DNA of 64,000 nt from Prochlorococcus sp. AG-418-K17 (GCA_003214055.1 QCMD01000003.1:1-64000), one strand, 5' to 3'. Shown: positions 32,511 through 40,579, counted from the first letter of the stretch. A program made the numbers and translations. Notes: generated by a model from the sequence alone, not told the origin.

Positions 32511-32774
32511 TTAAAAATTTAGTAAACGATTTAAGTTAATAGTGAAAGAAGACTCTTTTCATTATCTAATATTTTTTTAATAGTTAAAAATAACTTTAAT
32601 AAGGTTAAAAACAAAAATAGCAAAATAAATTTATCTATTGATATTTAAAAAGATTTTTTACTCTTCAATGTATATCATTTATAAATTATTTAAATTTTTT
32701 TAAGGTGTTGAATCAAGAACTAAGTATTTTCTTCAAATCATAAAAATATAAAATTAAGTTATTAATCTACAAAA

Positions 32775-32915
32775 ATGGAAATAACAATAAGAAAAGAAAC
32801 TTTATTAGGTTTGGAATCCTACGAATTTTTAGGTTTTAGTTCAGAAGAGGAGCTAGAATTAGAAATTTCAAAACTTATTAAAATCAGGCCTGAATTTGAT
32901 AAAAATCTAAATTAA
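32775..32915 (+). CDS. Small soluble miniprotein
   Basis: 46 residues: MEITIRKETLLGLESYEF then FSSEEELELEISKLIK. Acidic and helical; unknown. Confidence 0.4.
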   Translation: MEITIRKETLLGLESYEFLGFSSEEELELEISKLIKIRPEFDKNLN

Positions 32916-33068
32916 ATTTAAAAAGGTTAATCTAGAAATAATTTCAGCTAACCTGAAACCCAACTTGTCATCTTTGTTGTGCTATAGATATGAAATTTCT
33001 TTGAACTTCAAAAAAATTGAATAAAAAAAGTCCTCAAATACTACATCAAAGTTGCAGACAAAAGATAA

Positions 33069-33482
33069 TTAATTGAAAGGTGTAGTGTTATTAGTAGGAG
33101 CTATTAGTAGGATTTCAAAAACTATTCCAGTTAAGGCAATTGGTAAAACCCAAATAGCAATAAATCTATGATCAAAAAATCTTAAATGATCTTCACCCTT
33201 GAAAACACTTCTTAAAGAAGTAAATAGGGTTTCTGGTTGCTTATAAGATGGACTATTTTTAGAAGGCGAATATGGCTTAACAAAGGCGGATGAAGCAGAA
33301 AACTTTGCTATTTTTCTTAAAAAATAAATAGGTAATACCCATATAGCAACGAATCTTCCACCAAGCCACTGTCTCGCATTAGGCAGCGCATACTCTTTGA
33401 TAGATTTATTTTCTGGCATTCCAGATTCCAAATTCTTATAAATTTTTTCTAATTCGGATTCATTACTTGATTTATTGATCAT
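33069..33482 (-). CDS. Membrane protein with duplicated RFxAIWVLPI motif
   Basis: 137 residues. Two hydrophobic segments start with the same motif: GRFVAIWVLPIYFLRKIAK near 42 and HRFIAIWVLPIALTGIVFE near 104. This suggests an internal duplication. No family recognised. Candidate small RNAs lie just upstream. Confidence 0.55.
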   Translation of the reverse strand: MINKSSNESELEKIYKNLESGMPENKSIKEYALPNARQWLGGRFVAIWVLPIYFLRKIAKFSASSAFVKPYSPSKNSPSYKQPETLFTSLRSVFKGEDHLRFFDHRFIAIWVLPIALTGIVFEILLIAPTNNTTPFN

Positions 33483-33527
33483 TTGATTATCAGAAAGATT
33501 AACCTTAAAAAGGTTTATTAAATAAAA

Positions 33528-33640
33528 ATATTCCTAACTACTAAAATAACTAAAACGTAGTTAAGAATATTTTTGTTGGCTAGGTTCAAAAAGACGGAAT
33601 CGATACCGTTGCAGATTCGCCAAATATCCACATATTCTTT
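33528..33640 (-). ncRNA. Candidate small RNA with bidirectional terminator
   Basis: On the minus strand a TATAAAG box near 33650 precedes a segment with stems ACGG/CCGT and TTGGC/GCCAA, ending at a strong hairpin 33530-33567 (TAACTAC paired with GTAGTTA) with T-rich tails on both sides. No reading frame. Function unknown. Confidence 0.4.
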
Positions 33641-33749
33641 ATAAATAAAAAACGCTTTTTTAAAAAGTAAATAATATACATTAGTGCGAATAATATTTAA
33701 TAATTTAGATTTTTTGTTAAAAAATTAATTTCATATTGCTGACTATCAA

Positions 33750-33866
33750 AAATTATTTAAACCTCATTTTCTAAGATTGCGAAAAAGAAAATGAGGTCAA
33801 AGGGAGGTTCTCATTACGAACCGCTTTATCAAAGCTAGCGGTTAGTAGATTGCCCTAATATCTACT
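33750..33866 (-). ncRNA. Candidate small RNA with four hairpins
   Basis: Four consecutive stems: AGTAGAT/ATCTACT, CCGCT/AGCGG, GGTTC/GAACC, and an 11-bp stem CCTCATTTTCT/AGAAAATGAGG at 33762-33796 that on the minus strand is followed by a T-rich stretch. A TATAAG lies at the proper distance from 33866 on the minus strand. No reading frame. Confidence 0.45.
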
Positions 33867-33948
33867 TATATATTTATATAATGAGTTTTTAAATACAGGA
33901 AGATTAATTTTATACAAACAAGTGTTTAATATTTTATGTAATCATTGT

Positions 33949-34047
33949 TTAGGAAAAGCTAATTAATGCGCCTACTAGGGTTATTGAAAGATAAAAAAAT
34001 GCATAAAGAGAAACTGCAAAAAATAAAAACTGTTCTATTGGAATCAT
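33949..34047 (-). CDS. Single-span membrane miniprotein
   Basis: 32 residues: MIPIEQFLFFAVSLYAFFYL then SITLVGALISFS. Last of three small membrane genes on the minus strand (34576, 34267, 34047). Build is like small photosystem subunits; identity unknown. Confidence 0.45.
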   Translation of the reverse strand: MIPIEQFLFFAVSLYAFFYLSITLVGALISFS

Positions 34048-34081
34048 TACAAGGTATAAATTTAGGGTAAGAAAAATTTGA

Positions 34082-34267
34082 TTAATTATTTGTTAAAAAG
34101 ATATTCTCTAAAATATAACTTTGTTTTATTTTTTCATTTATAAGATTTATTTTTTTTGGCAAATTATCATTCGAAGAATTTAAAGCACCCCATTTTTTTA
34201 GCCAAAACAAGGTATAAAAAAATGTAATTATAAATGGTGCTCCAACAATTAAAAATCTAATGTCCAT
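34082..34267 (-). CDS. Short paralogue of the PsbF-like protein's N-terminus
   Basis: 61 residues: MDIRFLIVGAPFIITFFYTL then FWLKKWGALNSS. The first 30 residues align with [29 protein letters not shown] of the neighbour at 34280, but the PsbF-like half is missing and replaced by a polar tail. Probably a truncated duplicate that may still be functional. Confidence 0.55.
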   Translation of the reverse strand: MDIRFLIVGAPFIITFFYTLFWLKKWGALNSSNDNLPKKINLINEKIKQSYILENIFLTNN

Positions 34268-34279
34268 TAAAATTTCCCA

Positions 34280-34576
34280 TTAATAAGATTTAAACTGCAT
34301 TGCCAGGATTGCTCCAAGGAAGAAAACCGTTGGAATCCCTAAGGCATTAATAGCTGCGGTTCTTACAGTAAATACTGGATAACCTTCTGCTGGTCGGCCA
34401 GCATCAGGAATTAATGCTGAATCTTCCCATACTTGATAATTTTTAAAAGGAGCTACTCCCTTCTTTGGTAATCCTAGTGGTGTTAATCTAAATACATCCC
34501 ACCTACCTAACCAAAATACTGTAAATATCCATGAGAATATTATGGGTGTGATAACAAGTAAAATCCTGAAATCCAT
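34280..34576 (-). CDS. Two-helix protein with PsbF-like C-terminus lacking heme His
   Basis: 98 residues from MDFRILLV (start chosen by comparison with the paralogue at 34082). First helix at 5-24; second part [17 protein letters not shown] then [12 protein letters not shown] copies the PsbF (cytochrome b559 beta) pattern. The heme-ligating His of PsbF is Asn77 here, so it should not bind heme that way. It may sit at a photosystem as an assembly or protection factor; this is inference. Confidence 0.7.
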   Translation of the reverse strand: MDFRILLVITPIIFSWIFTVFWLGRWDVFRLTPLGLPKKGVAPFKNYQVWEDSALIPDAGRPAEGYPVFTVRTAAINALGIPTVFFLGAILAMQFKSY

Positions 34577-34795
34577 TTTCATGAAGTAATAATAAATATG
34601 GTAATTATTTTGCACTTTTTGATTCAATAATTTATTAAATCATTAACTTATATTTATACAAAAATACTTAATAACATTCTTTTTAATCATTAATCACAAT
34701 AGATTATGTTTAAATGATTTTTTTAAAAGTACATTTTTTAAATTTAGATATCTGGATATTAATTTAATGTAAATTTAATTTATTAATTAAAAACT

Positions 34796-35164
34796 ATGGA
34801 TACATTTAGATTCTTACTTTTTGGGATTGCTGGAGGAAGTGTAATTTTTTGGGTGGCAGTAATAGCGTTATGGCATTCTTATATATTTCCAACATTATTT
34901 AATGAAGATAAAGGTTTAAATTCTCTTATCAAAGAAGAAATAAATATTTCAACTGATCCCATTTTAGGTAGTTTGGTTAAAAGCAACAATTTCAAAAGTA
35001 GGGGAAAATATTCAATGAAAAATCTAGTTGTGGCCGATTTTTCATCTCCAAATATAAATTTTAAACTTAATAAACTATATACAACAGTAATGATTGGAGT
35101 AACTATCACTAGTTTTATATTTCTCACTTATGGATTGAGCAGTTCAATAACAATGGTTGGTTAA
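34796..35164 (+). CDS. Two-helix membrane protein of unknown function
   Basis: 122 residues: N-terminal helix RFLLFGIAGGSVIFWVAVIA, a polar middle and C-terminal helix TTVMIGVTITSFIFLTYGL. No family seen. Followed at once by a 27-residue frame at 35165. Confidence 0.5.
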   Translation: MDTFRFLLFGIAGGSVIFWVAVIALWHSYIFPTLFNEDKGLNSLIKEEINISTDPILGSLVKSNNFKSRGKYSMKNLVVADFSSPNINFKLNKLYTTVMIGVTITSFIFLTYGLSSSITMVG

Positions 35165-35248
35165 ATGGAATCCATATATGTAATTGTTTATATTATTTGC
35201 TTTTTTTATTTAATTTTTGACTCATTCAAAAATATTGATATTAAATAG
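35165..35248 (+). CDS. Very small membrane peptide
   Basis: 27 residues: MESIYVIVYIICFFYLIFDS then FKNIDIK. Its ATG directly adjoins the stop of the gene at 34796 (TAAATG), the main support for it being translated. Confidence 0.35.
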   Translation: MESIYVIVYIICFFYLIFDSFKNIDIK

Positions 35249-35343
35249 ATTGCTAATTTGAAAATCAATCATTTGAAAGCATATTCAAAAAAAATTGAGT
35301 TTTATCCATACAAAAACTCTTTTATTAAGAAAAAGTTGAAAAA

Positions 35344-35592
35344 TTATTTTTTCCAAACAGGTTCAATTTTTCTCCATCCTTGAGAAAGTAGTCTTTCATA
35401 AATTTCTCTTGCTAAATCTATATCTACAGAAACTGTAGTTTCAACCACAGGCGGTTCTTTACCTAAATATCCAATTATTTTTCCAGAGTCAATAAACATA
35501 TACTCACAAACTCCATCAATATTCTTATCATTTTCTATAAACCCTTTAACCTCTGATCTATTTGAATTAATTAACCAAAAAGATTTAGCCAT
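35344..35592 (-). CDS. DUF1651 family protein
   Basis: 82 residues: SFWLINSNRSEVKGFIEN, and IDLARElyERLLSQGW-type end (AREIYERLLSQGWRKIEPVW) are typical of DUF1651. It overlaps the stop of the membrane miniprotein at 35592 by one base (TAATG), so the three genes 35719-35592-35344 form one operon. Confidence 0.75.
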   Translation of the reverse strand: MAKSFWLINSNRSEVKGFIENDKNIDGVCEYMFIDSGKIIGYLGKEPPVVETTVSVDIDLAREIYERLLSQGWRKIEPVWKK

Positions 35593-35711
35593 TAATAAGA
35601 AAGTTGGTGGGTCGGTGGTGTATGAAATTTTATCTTTTTTCTTTTTGATCTCTTGTTAACAACAAATGCACCTAAACCTAATAAGGGAAGTAGTAAACCT
35701 TCTTCAAACAT
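35592..35711 (-). CDS. Membrane miniprotein with basic tail
   Basis: 39 residues: MFEEGLLLPLLGLGAFVVNK then RSKRKKIKFHTPP and THQLSY. Clear paralogue of 26914. Lies 7 bp after an IRELLD miniprotein gene, as at the other locus. Confidence 0.65.
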   Translation of the reverse strand: MFEEGLLLPLLGLGAFVVNKRSKRKKIKFHTPPTHQLSY

Positions 35712-35718
35712 AGAAAGG

Positions 35719-35832
35719 TTAATCATACTTTTTCTCACTATCCAAAAGTTCTCTTATATATAATTCTGCAAGCTCATTATCATATTTATTATCTCTAATT
35801 TCTTTAATGATTTCATCTAAATTTTCCATCAT
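35719..35832 (-). CDS. IRELLD-family miniprotein
   Basis: 37 residues: MMENLDEIIKEIRDNKYDNE then LYIRELLDSEKKYD. Paralogue of 26811 and of the first half of 21660. Same size and gene order as at 26811. Confidence 0.65.
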   Translation of the reverse strand: MMENLDEIIKEIRDNKYDNELAELYIRELLDSEKKYD

Positions 35833-35900
35833 TGATAACCTACTTTATTTTTAGGAATTGTATTACAAATAATCAAATTTAAAATACAATTTGAAGATAA

Positions 35901-35942
35901 ATTAAGAGGCTTTAAAAGTAGTAAAACCATGCCCTGAGTTAA
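35901..35942 (-). repeat. Conserved hairpin block, copy 2
   Basis: On the minus strand TTAACTCAGGGCATGG then TTTTACTACTTTTAAAGCC, homologous to 27074-27118. The stem GGTTTTA/TAAAGCC keeps pairing through a G-T pair. Here it lies upstream of the IRELLD module. Confidence 0.5.
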
Positions 35943-36024
35943 TATAAAACCTCTTTTTTTCATAAGCATTCAAACTATATTTGAAAGTTTTTTAAGAGTC
36001 ATCTGTCTAAAAGTAAAACTTTTT

Positions 36025-36041
36025 ATTGACAGTTGATCTTA
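36025..36041 (+). promoter_or_regulatory. Orphan promoter-like motif
   Basis: ATTGACAGTTGATCTTA, a match to the recurrent motif, but no clear gene follows on this strand within 700 bp. It may drive an untranslated RNA. Confidence 0.3.
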
Positions 36042-36182
36042 TATAAGTCTTTAAAACCCATTTTAAAAAATAATAAGCAACAAGAAAAGTGTTCTTTACC
36101 ACAATTTTTATAATTATTGCTCTATGAATAGGTATCTTCCAAAACGATAAAGGATTTTATAAGAAAGTCTTCAAAAATATTT

Positions 36183-36329
36183 TCATTTGGCCTTCTTCAA
36201 ATAAAGATTCTTTTTATTTGCCTGATCCGATGTAAATAAAAGAGTTAATATAGTCCCAATTAAAAATGCAAATATCATTGTCAATTCCATTACTTCTACC
36301 ATCTCATTTGGTAAATAGTTTAAAAACAT
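36183..36329 (-). CDS. Single-span membrane miniprotein
   Basis: 48 residues: MFLNYLPNEMVEVMELTM, a helix IFAFLIGTILTLLFTS, then a basic tail DQANKKNLYLKKAK. Unknown. Confidence 0.4.
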   Translation of the reverse strand: MFLNYLPNEMVEVMELTMIFAFLIGTILTLLFTSDQANKKNLYLKKAK

Positions 36330-36518
36330 AATTTCAATAAATCCTATTTTAAACATAGCAACTGAAAAAATTTAGAAAAGTAATTTTCATATTAAGGAAT
36401 AATTATTTATCAGCTTTACGTCATAAAGTATGAATTCATAAATGATTAATTCTTTAATTTTAGAACTCATATAATTTTTTATTTAATTAATAAGTTGAAA
36501 TGTACTTACTATTTCCAT

Positions 36519-36613
36519 AAAAAAAGGGCGTTAGCTGCGCCCCACTTAAAACCAGGATAATCCCCATCACCCAGCTTCTTGAATTATCTTAGCACTACAT
36601 ATGGTGTTTGTAA
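36519..36613 (-). ncRNA. Candidate small RNA
   Basis: On the minus strand a TATAAT box (36621-36626) is followed by about 95 nt ending in a strong terminator GGGCG-cagctaa-CGCCC-T7 (36519-36543). Inside is a stem GATAAT/ATTATC around GGGTGATGGGGA; that motif occurs again at 36672-36684. No reading frame. Confidence 0.55.
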
Positions 36614-36848
36614 GTTATAAATTATACCTATAAGTGGGGTTGTTTCTTTTTCAAATATTTGCCATGATAGAGATCCCCATCACCTAGGCTCGAAAGGGTC
36701 TTTTTTTTTGGAAAAAATTTTTTAATACTAATTTACTTATTGGCATAGATTTAACCATTATTTCTAGAATAATTCCTAGGTACTTTACCTAAAATTTGAC
36801 TTTAATAGAAGATACTTGCTAGATAAGCTAAAGATTGGAGTAGTAATT

Positions 36849-37016
36849 ATGAAAAAAGACATTTATTCAAACATTAAAAATCAAGATGCTTTAGAAAGTT
36901 TTGTTGAATGCATAACTTCTTGCAGTATTAATAGTGAAGTATTGAACTGCTCAACTACTTGTTATGCGAAACATTTAGAACCAAAAAACATTGATTATCC
37001 TTTAAAGTTTTTATAA
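36849..37016 (+). CDS. Small Cys-containing protein
   Basis: 55 residues from ATG 36849, with four Cys: FVECITSCSINSEVLNCSTT and CYAKHLEPKN. Spacing CxxxC and CxxxxC could bind metal or form disulfides. Family unknown. Confidence 0.5.
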   Translation: MKKDIYSNIKNQDALESFVECITSCSINSEVLNCSTTCYAKHLEPKNIDYPLKFL

Positions 37017-37030
37017 GCAAAATTGACCAA

Positions 37031-37126
37031 TTACTTTAAAAAATAAATAATTCCACCAACAAAAGTGCTCCCGAATAGTATCAAAACCATAAGGAGTGCA
37101 ATTAATTTTGGTAAACTACCGATCAT
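37031..37126 (-). CDS. Single-span membrane miniprotein
   Basis: 31 residues: MIGSLPKLIALLMVLILFGS then TFVGGIIYFLK. Looks like a small thylakoid subunit but no match was recognised. Confidence 0.4.
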   Translation of the reverse strand: MIGSLPKLIALLMVLILFGSTFVGGIIYFLK

Positions 37127-37231
37127 TTAAATAGATAGTTGATGGACAGAAAGGACATGAAATTTTCTTTCAATTATTATTAATTTCTTATAAGAAACAA
37201 ATAAAAATTGTCCTTTAAAAATATAAATATT

Positions 37232-37378
37232 TTATTCATTAGATTCGGTTATCCTTTTTTTCATATCTTCAATTTTGTTAATTAATTCGTCTAACCATTC
37301 TGTATTATTTTCTGATACTTTTTGAAAATAAGATATTTTTGGCTGATTTATTTCAAGTGTCTCGAAATCTCCACTCAT
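37232..37378 (-). CDS. Small helical protein
   Basis: 48 residues: MSGDFETLEINQPKISYFQK, then a helix TEWLDELINKIEDMKKRI. Possible short coiled coil. Unknown. Confidence 0.45.
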   Translation of the reverse strand: MSGDFETLEINQPKISYFQKVSENNTEWLDELINKIEDMKKRITESNE

Positions 37379-37699
37379 AATTTTTTAATTTCTAAATTTT
37401 GCTTAATTTATCTAAAAAAAATATATTCATCAATAAGCAAAAATACTAAAACTTTTCAAATTTATTTAATCATAAAGATTTTATTAAGTTAAAAGATTTT
37501 AAAAGTTTTGACTACTTTAAATTCAATTTATTTTTTCAGTCTAAAAGTTAAAAACATATTTATTTAAATAAAATTAGAAAAGATTTATTAGTTTTAAATT
37601 AGAACTATGTATTAGATATTAAGATTAATTAATTGCATCTTCATACCAATCAAGTTTCATTATCTACTATTATTAAATCGATTAGGATTTTAAATCACG
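37379..37699. other. AT-rich intergenic stretch
   Basis: About 320 bp, mostly A and T, with no supported gene, tRNA or strong hairpin. It separates the small-gene zone from the FkbM cluster. Confidence 0.5.
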
Positions 37700-38413
37700 T
37701 TGACATTAAAAAACTTCATCAGAAATATAATTTTCCCAGTAAGGAATAATTATGTAATCCCAGTAAGCTGTCAAGTCAAATCATTAGATAAAATATATAA
37801 AAAATATTTTGGTTTTCCTTCAAAAGGATTTTTTATTGAGGTTGGAGCATATGATGGTGAATCTTTTTCTAATACTTCATGTCTTGCTGACCATGGATGG
37901 TCAGGAATTTATATCGAGCCAATAAAAACATTTTACGAAAAGTGTAGGAAAAGACATAAAAAAAATGAGAATGTGAAAGTATTGAATCTTGCTGCAGGAA
38001 TAGAAGATAAAGAAATAACTATCTACCGAGGAGATGCCTTAAGTACAACAAATAAAGAACAGATGAATAAATATAAAGAAATTAGTTGGTCAAAACATGT
38101 TCAATTTACAGAAGAGAAATGTATGCAAAGGCCACTTGAAAAAATTCTTCTTGATAATAATGTTCCCTTATCTTTCGAAATATTAGTTGTTGACGTAGAA
38201 GGGAAAGAAAAAGAAGTATTTGATTCATTTGATCTAAAAAAATGGCAACCTAAAATACTTATTGTTGAGCTTGTAGATGATCATCCTTCATTCCAAGAAG
38301 ATAAATCTTTTTTAAAAAACAATAAACAACTTAGAAGAGAAATATTAAATGCAGGTTATGAAGAGATCTATAGGGATTGTATTAATACTATTTTTAAAAT
38401 TAATAAGCTTTAA
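37700..38413 (+). CDS. FkbM family methyltransferase
   Basis: 237 residues; TTG start at 37700, since no ATG fits. FFIEVGAYDGESFSNT is the S-adenosylmethionine-binding motif I, IYIEPIKTFYEKCRKRH motif II, and ILVVDVEGKEKEVFDSF carries the FkbM signature DVEG. FkbM enzymes O-methylate sugars or other hydroxyls, usually on surface glycans. Two more FkbM genes lie convergent to it. Confidence 0.85.
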   Translation: MTLKNFIRNIIFPVRNNYVIPVSCQVKSLDKIYKKYFGFPSKGFFIEVGAYDGESFSNTSCLADHGWSGIYIEPIKTFYEKCRKRHKKNENVKVLNLAAGIEDKEITIYRGDALSTTNKEQMNKYKEISWSKHVQFTEEKCMQRPLEKILLDNNVPLSFEILVVDVEGKEKEVFDSFDLKKWQPKILIVELVDDHPSFQEDKSFLKNNKQLRREILNAGYEEIYRDCINTIFKINKL

Positions 38414-38500
38414 AAGAATTAGAAGAAATTTTTAACCTTACAAACTTTAATTAATTTCTTCCAAAAAGAGCCGAAATTCTCTTGTAATTTTTTTTAAATC

Positions 38501-39241
38501 TTAATTAATGTTTAAAAATAAATTTTTAGATAATCTCATAAGGAAACTATAGATGGTTATTGGAAGTTTTATTATTCTGATAATAGGCAAAAAGATATAG
38601 TAGAGTTTTGATATTGAAAAATTATTTTTTGAGTAGATAGCATCACCCCAACCTTTATCAGTTTTTCTAATTCCAACTCTCCTAAAGCCAAATTTTAATA
38701 AAAATTGATCAATATCATTCAATTCAGAACAGCCAAGATAAACCTTTTCAAAATTTACCTCTAAATAAACATAGTCTGCTAATTTTAATTGATTAGGCAT
38801 ACCTTTTAGTGCTTCAAGCTCATAACCTTGAATATCAATATTTATAAAGTTGTAAAGATTCTTATTTTCTATATTTTCATCGAGCCAGAGATCGATAGGT
38901 TTTACCTCAACTTTGATTTTTGAAATGTAATCTATGTCTGGATAACTAGATCTATGCGTTCCAAATTCAAGCAAAGACGACGACTGTCCATTATTTGCCA
39001 AATTCAAAATAAGGGAATCAGTTCTTCTTCCTGCTGCAAATTTTCCTAAAGTCATATTCCCAAAATTTTTTAATTTTTCTTCAATAAAAATATATTTCTC
39101 AGGATTAGCTTCGATCCAAATTATTCTTTTAATATTTCCTTTCAAGTAATCCGGTAACTCTTCAAGTTCATGCGCACCAATATGAATAATCCCATTCACT
39201 TTATTCGATGAAAATAATAAATCATTAAAGTTTATAAGCAT
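38501..39241 (-). CDS. FkbM family methyltransferase
   Basis: 246 residues: GIIHIGAHELEELPDY (motif I), IIWIEANPEKYIFIEEKL, and YNFINIDIQGYELEALKGM with the FkbM DIQGYE motif. Lys/Arg-rich hydrophobic C-terminus suggests membrane association. Lies 50 bp downstream of another FkbM gene on the same strand. Confidence 0.88.
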   Translation of the reverse strand: MLINFNDLLFSSNKVNGIIHIGAHELEELPDYLKGNIKRIIWIEANPEKYIFIEEKLKNFGNMTLGKFAAGRRTDSLILNLANNGQSSSLLEFGTHRSSYPDIDYISKIKVEVKPIDLWLDENIENKNLYNFINIDIQGYELEALKGMPNQLKLADYVYLEVNFEKVYLGCSELNDIDQFLLKFGFRRVGIRKTDKGWGDAIYSKNNFSISKLYYIFLPIIRIIKLPITIYSFLMRLSKNLFLNIN

Positions 39242-39290
39242 GATTTTGTTCCTATAATAGATTTTTTAAAGTTATCAAAGAAAAAGATAT

Positions 39291-40055
39291 TTATAGTTTA
39301 TTATTTACAGCAATATAGTTCGTAAAGCTAAATATTTCATCTTGATCTGAATATTTTTTTATTTTTAAAATCCCTATTGGAGTTATTCGGTAAATTGAAA
39401 AGTCCTTACCTTTAAAAAAGTACCAAAAATCTTGGAAAAATGTTTTTGTATCTATATTGGTGCCTCCAAATTCGAATTGAATTATTCTGGTTTTTTTTAT
39501 TAAATCTCCAAAACCCTCTAAAACATCTAGTTCATGTCCCTCCACATCAATTTTAACGAAATCAATTAAAGAATTATTAGATTTCCAATAATCATCAAAT
39601 CTTTTTATTTCTATTTTCTCTTCAATTTTCATATTAATATTAAGGTGCTCTAAGCGTCTTTTTGTAAGAGAAGATAGTGCCGAACCTGCTTTATCAGAAA
39701 ATAATTTTGCATTAGAATCATTATGGTTTGATAAGGCGATTTTATTGATTTTAACCTTCTTAAATGTAGAGAATAATTCCTTTAAAATTGAATAATTATA
39801 TTTTGACGGCTCAAATAGATGACATTCAATATCATCAAATTTCTTTAAAATATATCTTGAATATACTCCTTTATTAGCTCCAATATCTATAAAAATCTTT
39901 GGCTTGATTTGTAGGAGTGATAAGCAAGCATTAATTTCTGAAGTTACTGTTCCGGAATCCCAACCTTTTCCTTGGTATATTGAAGAAACTTTTTCTAAAT
40001 ATCTGAAAAATCTAAATCTTAGTGGCAATATTGATAATATTTTGAGAAAAGACAA
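39291..40055 (-). CDS. FkbM family methyltransferase
   Basis: 254 residues: KIFIDIGANKGVYSRYIL (motif I), CHLFEPSKYNYSILKEL, and IDFVKIDVEGHELDVLEGF. Standard FkbM. First gene of the minus-strand pair. Probably modifies cell-surface polysaccharide together with its neighbours. Confidence 0.9.
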   Translation of the reverse strand: MSFLKILSILPLRFRFFRYLEKVSSIYQGKGWDSGTVTSEINACLSLLQIKPKIFIDIGANKGVYSRYILKKFDDIECHLFEPSKYNYSILKELFSTFKKVKINKIALSNHNDSNAKLFSDKAGSALSSLTKRRLEHLNINMKIEEKIEIKRFDDYWKSNNSLIDFVKIDVEGHELDVLEGFGDLIKKTRIIQFEFGGTNIDTKTFFQDFWYFFKGKDFSIYRITPIGILKIKKYSDQDEIFSFTNYIAVNNKL

Positions 40056-40086
40056 AGTAACCCTAAAATTAAGTCATTACAAATAA

Positions 40087-40579
40087 TCCTATAACACTTA
40101 ATCTTCCCTGAAAATAGAGATAGATGTTATTTAATAATTTAAATTATATTTACCAAAATCTTGAATAAACAAATTGTTTGACTAAATGAATTCTTTATAA
40201 TCAACTTTAATTAATTATTTTATCTTTCATAGAATTTTAATAAATAATATATCAACTTTATTATTTTAAATATGTAAATTTTATTTCTGGATTTATTAAG
40301 TAAAGTAAAACTAAAATTTAAAAATTTTTATAAAATCAAGCAAAAATATAAAATAAAAACGGTGTTTCTTTGGAAGAGTTTCACCAGAAGGGGCTTATTT
40401 TTTTAGCCCCTCTCTTGAAAACTAAAAATTAAACTAAAGATTAATTTCTATTCAAATAAAGTGGATATGACTTTTTGAAGAAATTAAAGTAAAAAATTAT
40501 TTTAAGTATTTATTTTAAAAATATTACTAATTTTTCTTATTCTAATTACTGGACTAGAATTTTCTAAGATAATAACTTT
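40087..40579. other. Intergenic stretch with hairpins
   Basis: No gene supported. At 40360-40412 there is GGTG-...-CACC and the strong hairpin GGGGCT-tattttttt-AGCCCC. On the minus strand the first hairpin is followed by GTTTTTATTTT, so this may be the 3' end of a small minus-strand RNA. Confidence 0.4.

Noticed and set aside
33585-33625. Minus-strand ACGGTATCGATTCCGT resembles a tRNA T arm
   Set aside because: The loop is eight bases and no matching acceptor or anticodon arm could be drawn; not a tRNA or a clear tRNA fragment.
33806-33822. GGTTC-TCATTAC-GAACC looks like a tRNA anticodon arm with CAT
   Set aside because: The loop lacks T at position 33, and no acceptor, D or T arms fit around it; it is better explained as one hairpin of a small-RNA candidate.
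18984-36850. Search for integrase, transposase, phage structural or primase genes
   Set aside because: No tyrosine or serine recombinase motif, DDE transposase or phage gene was recognised in any frame; the cassettes look non-autonomous.
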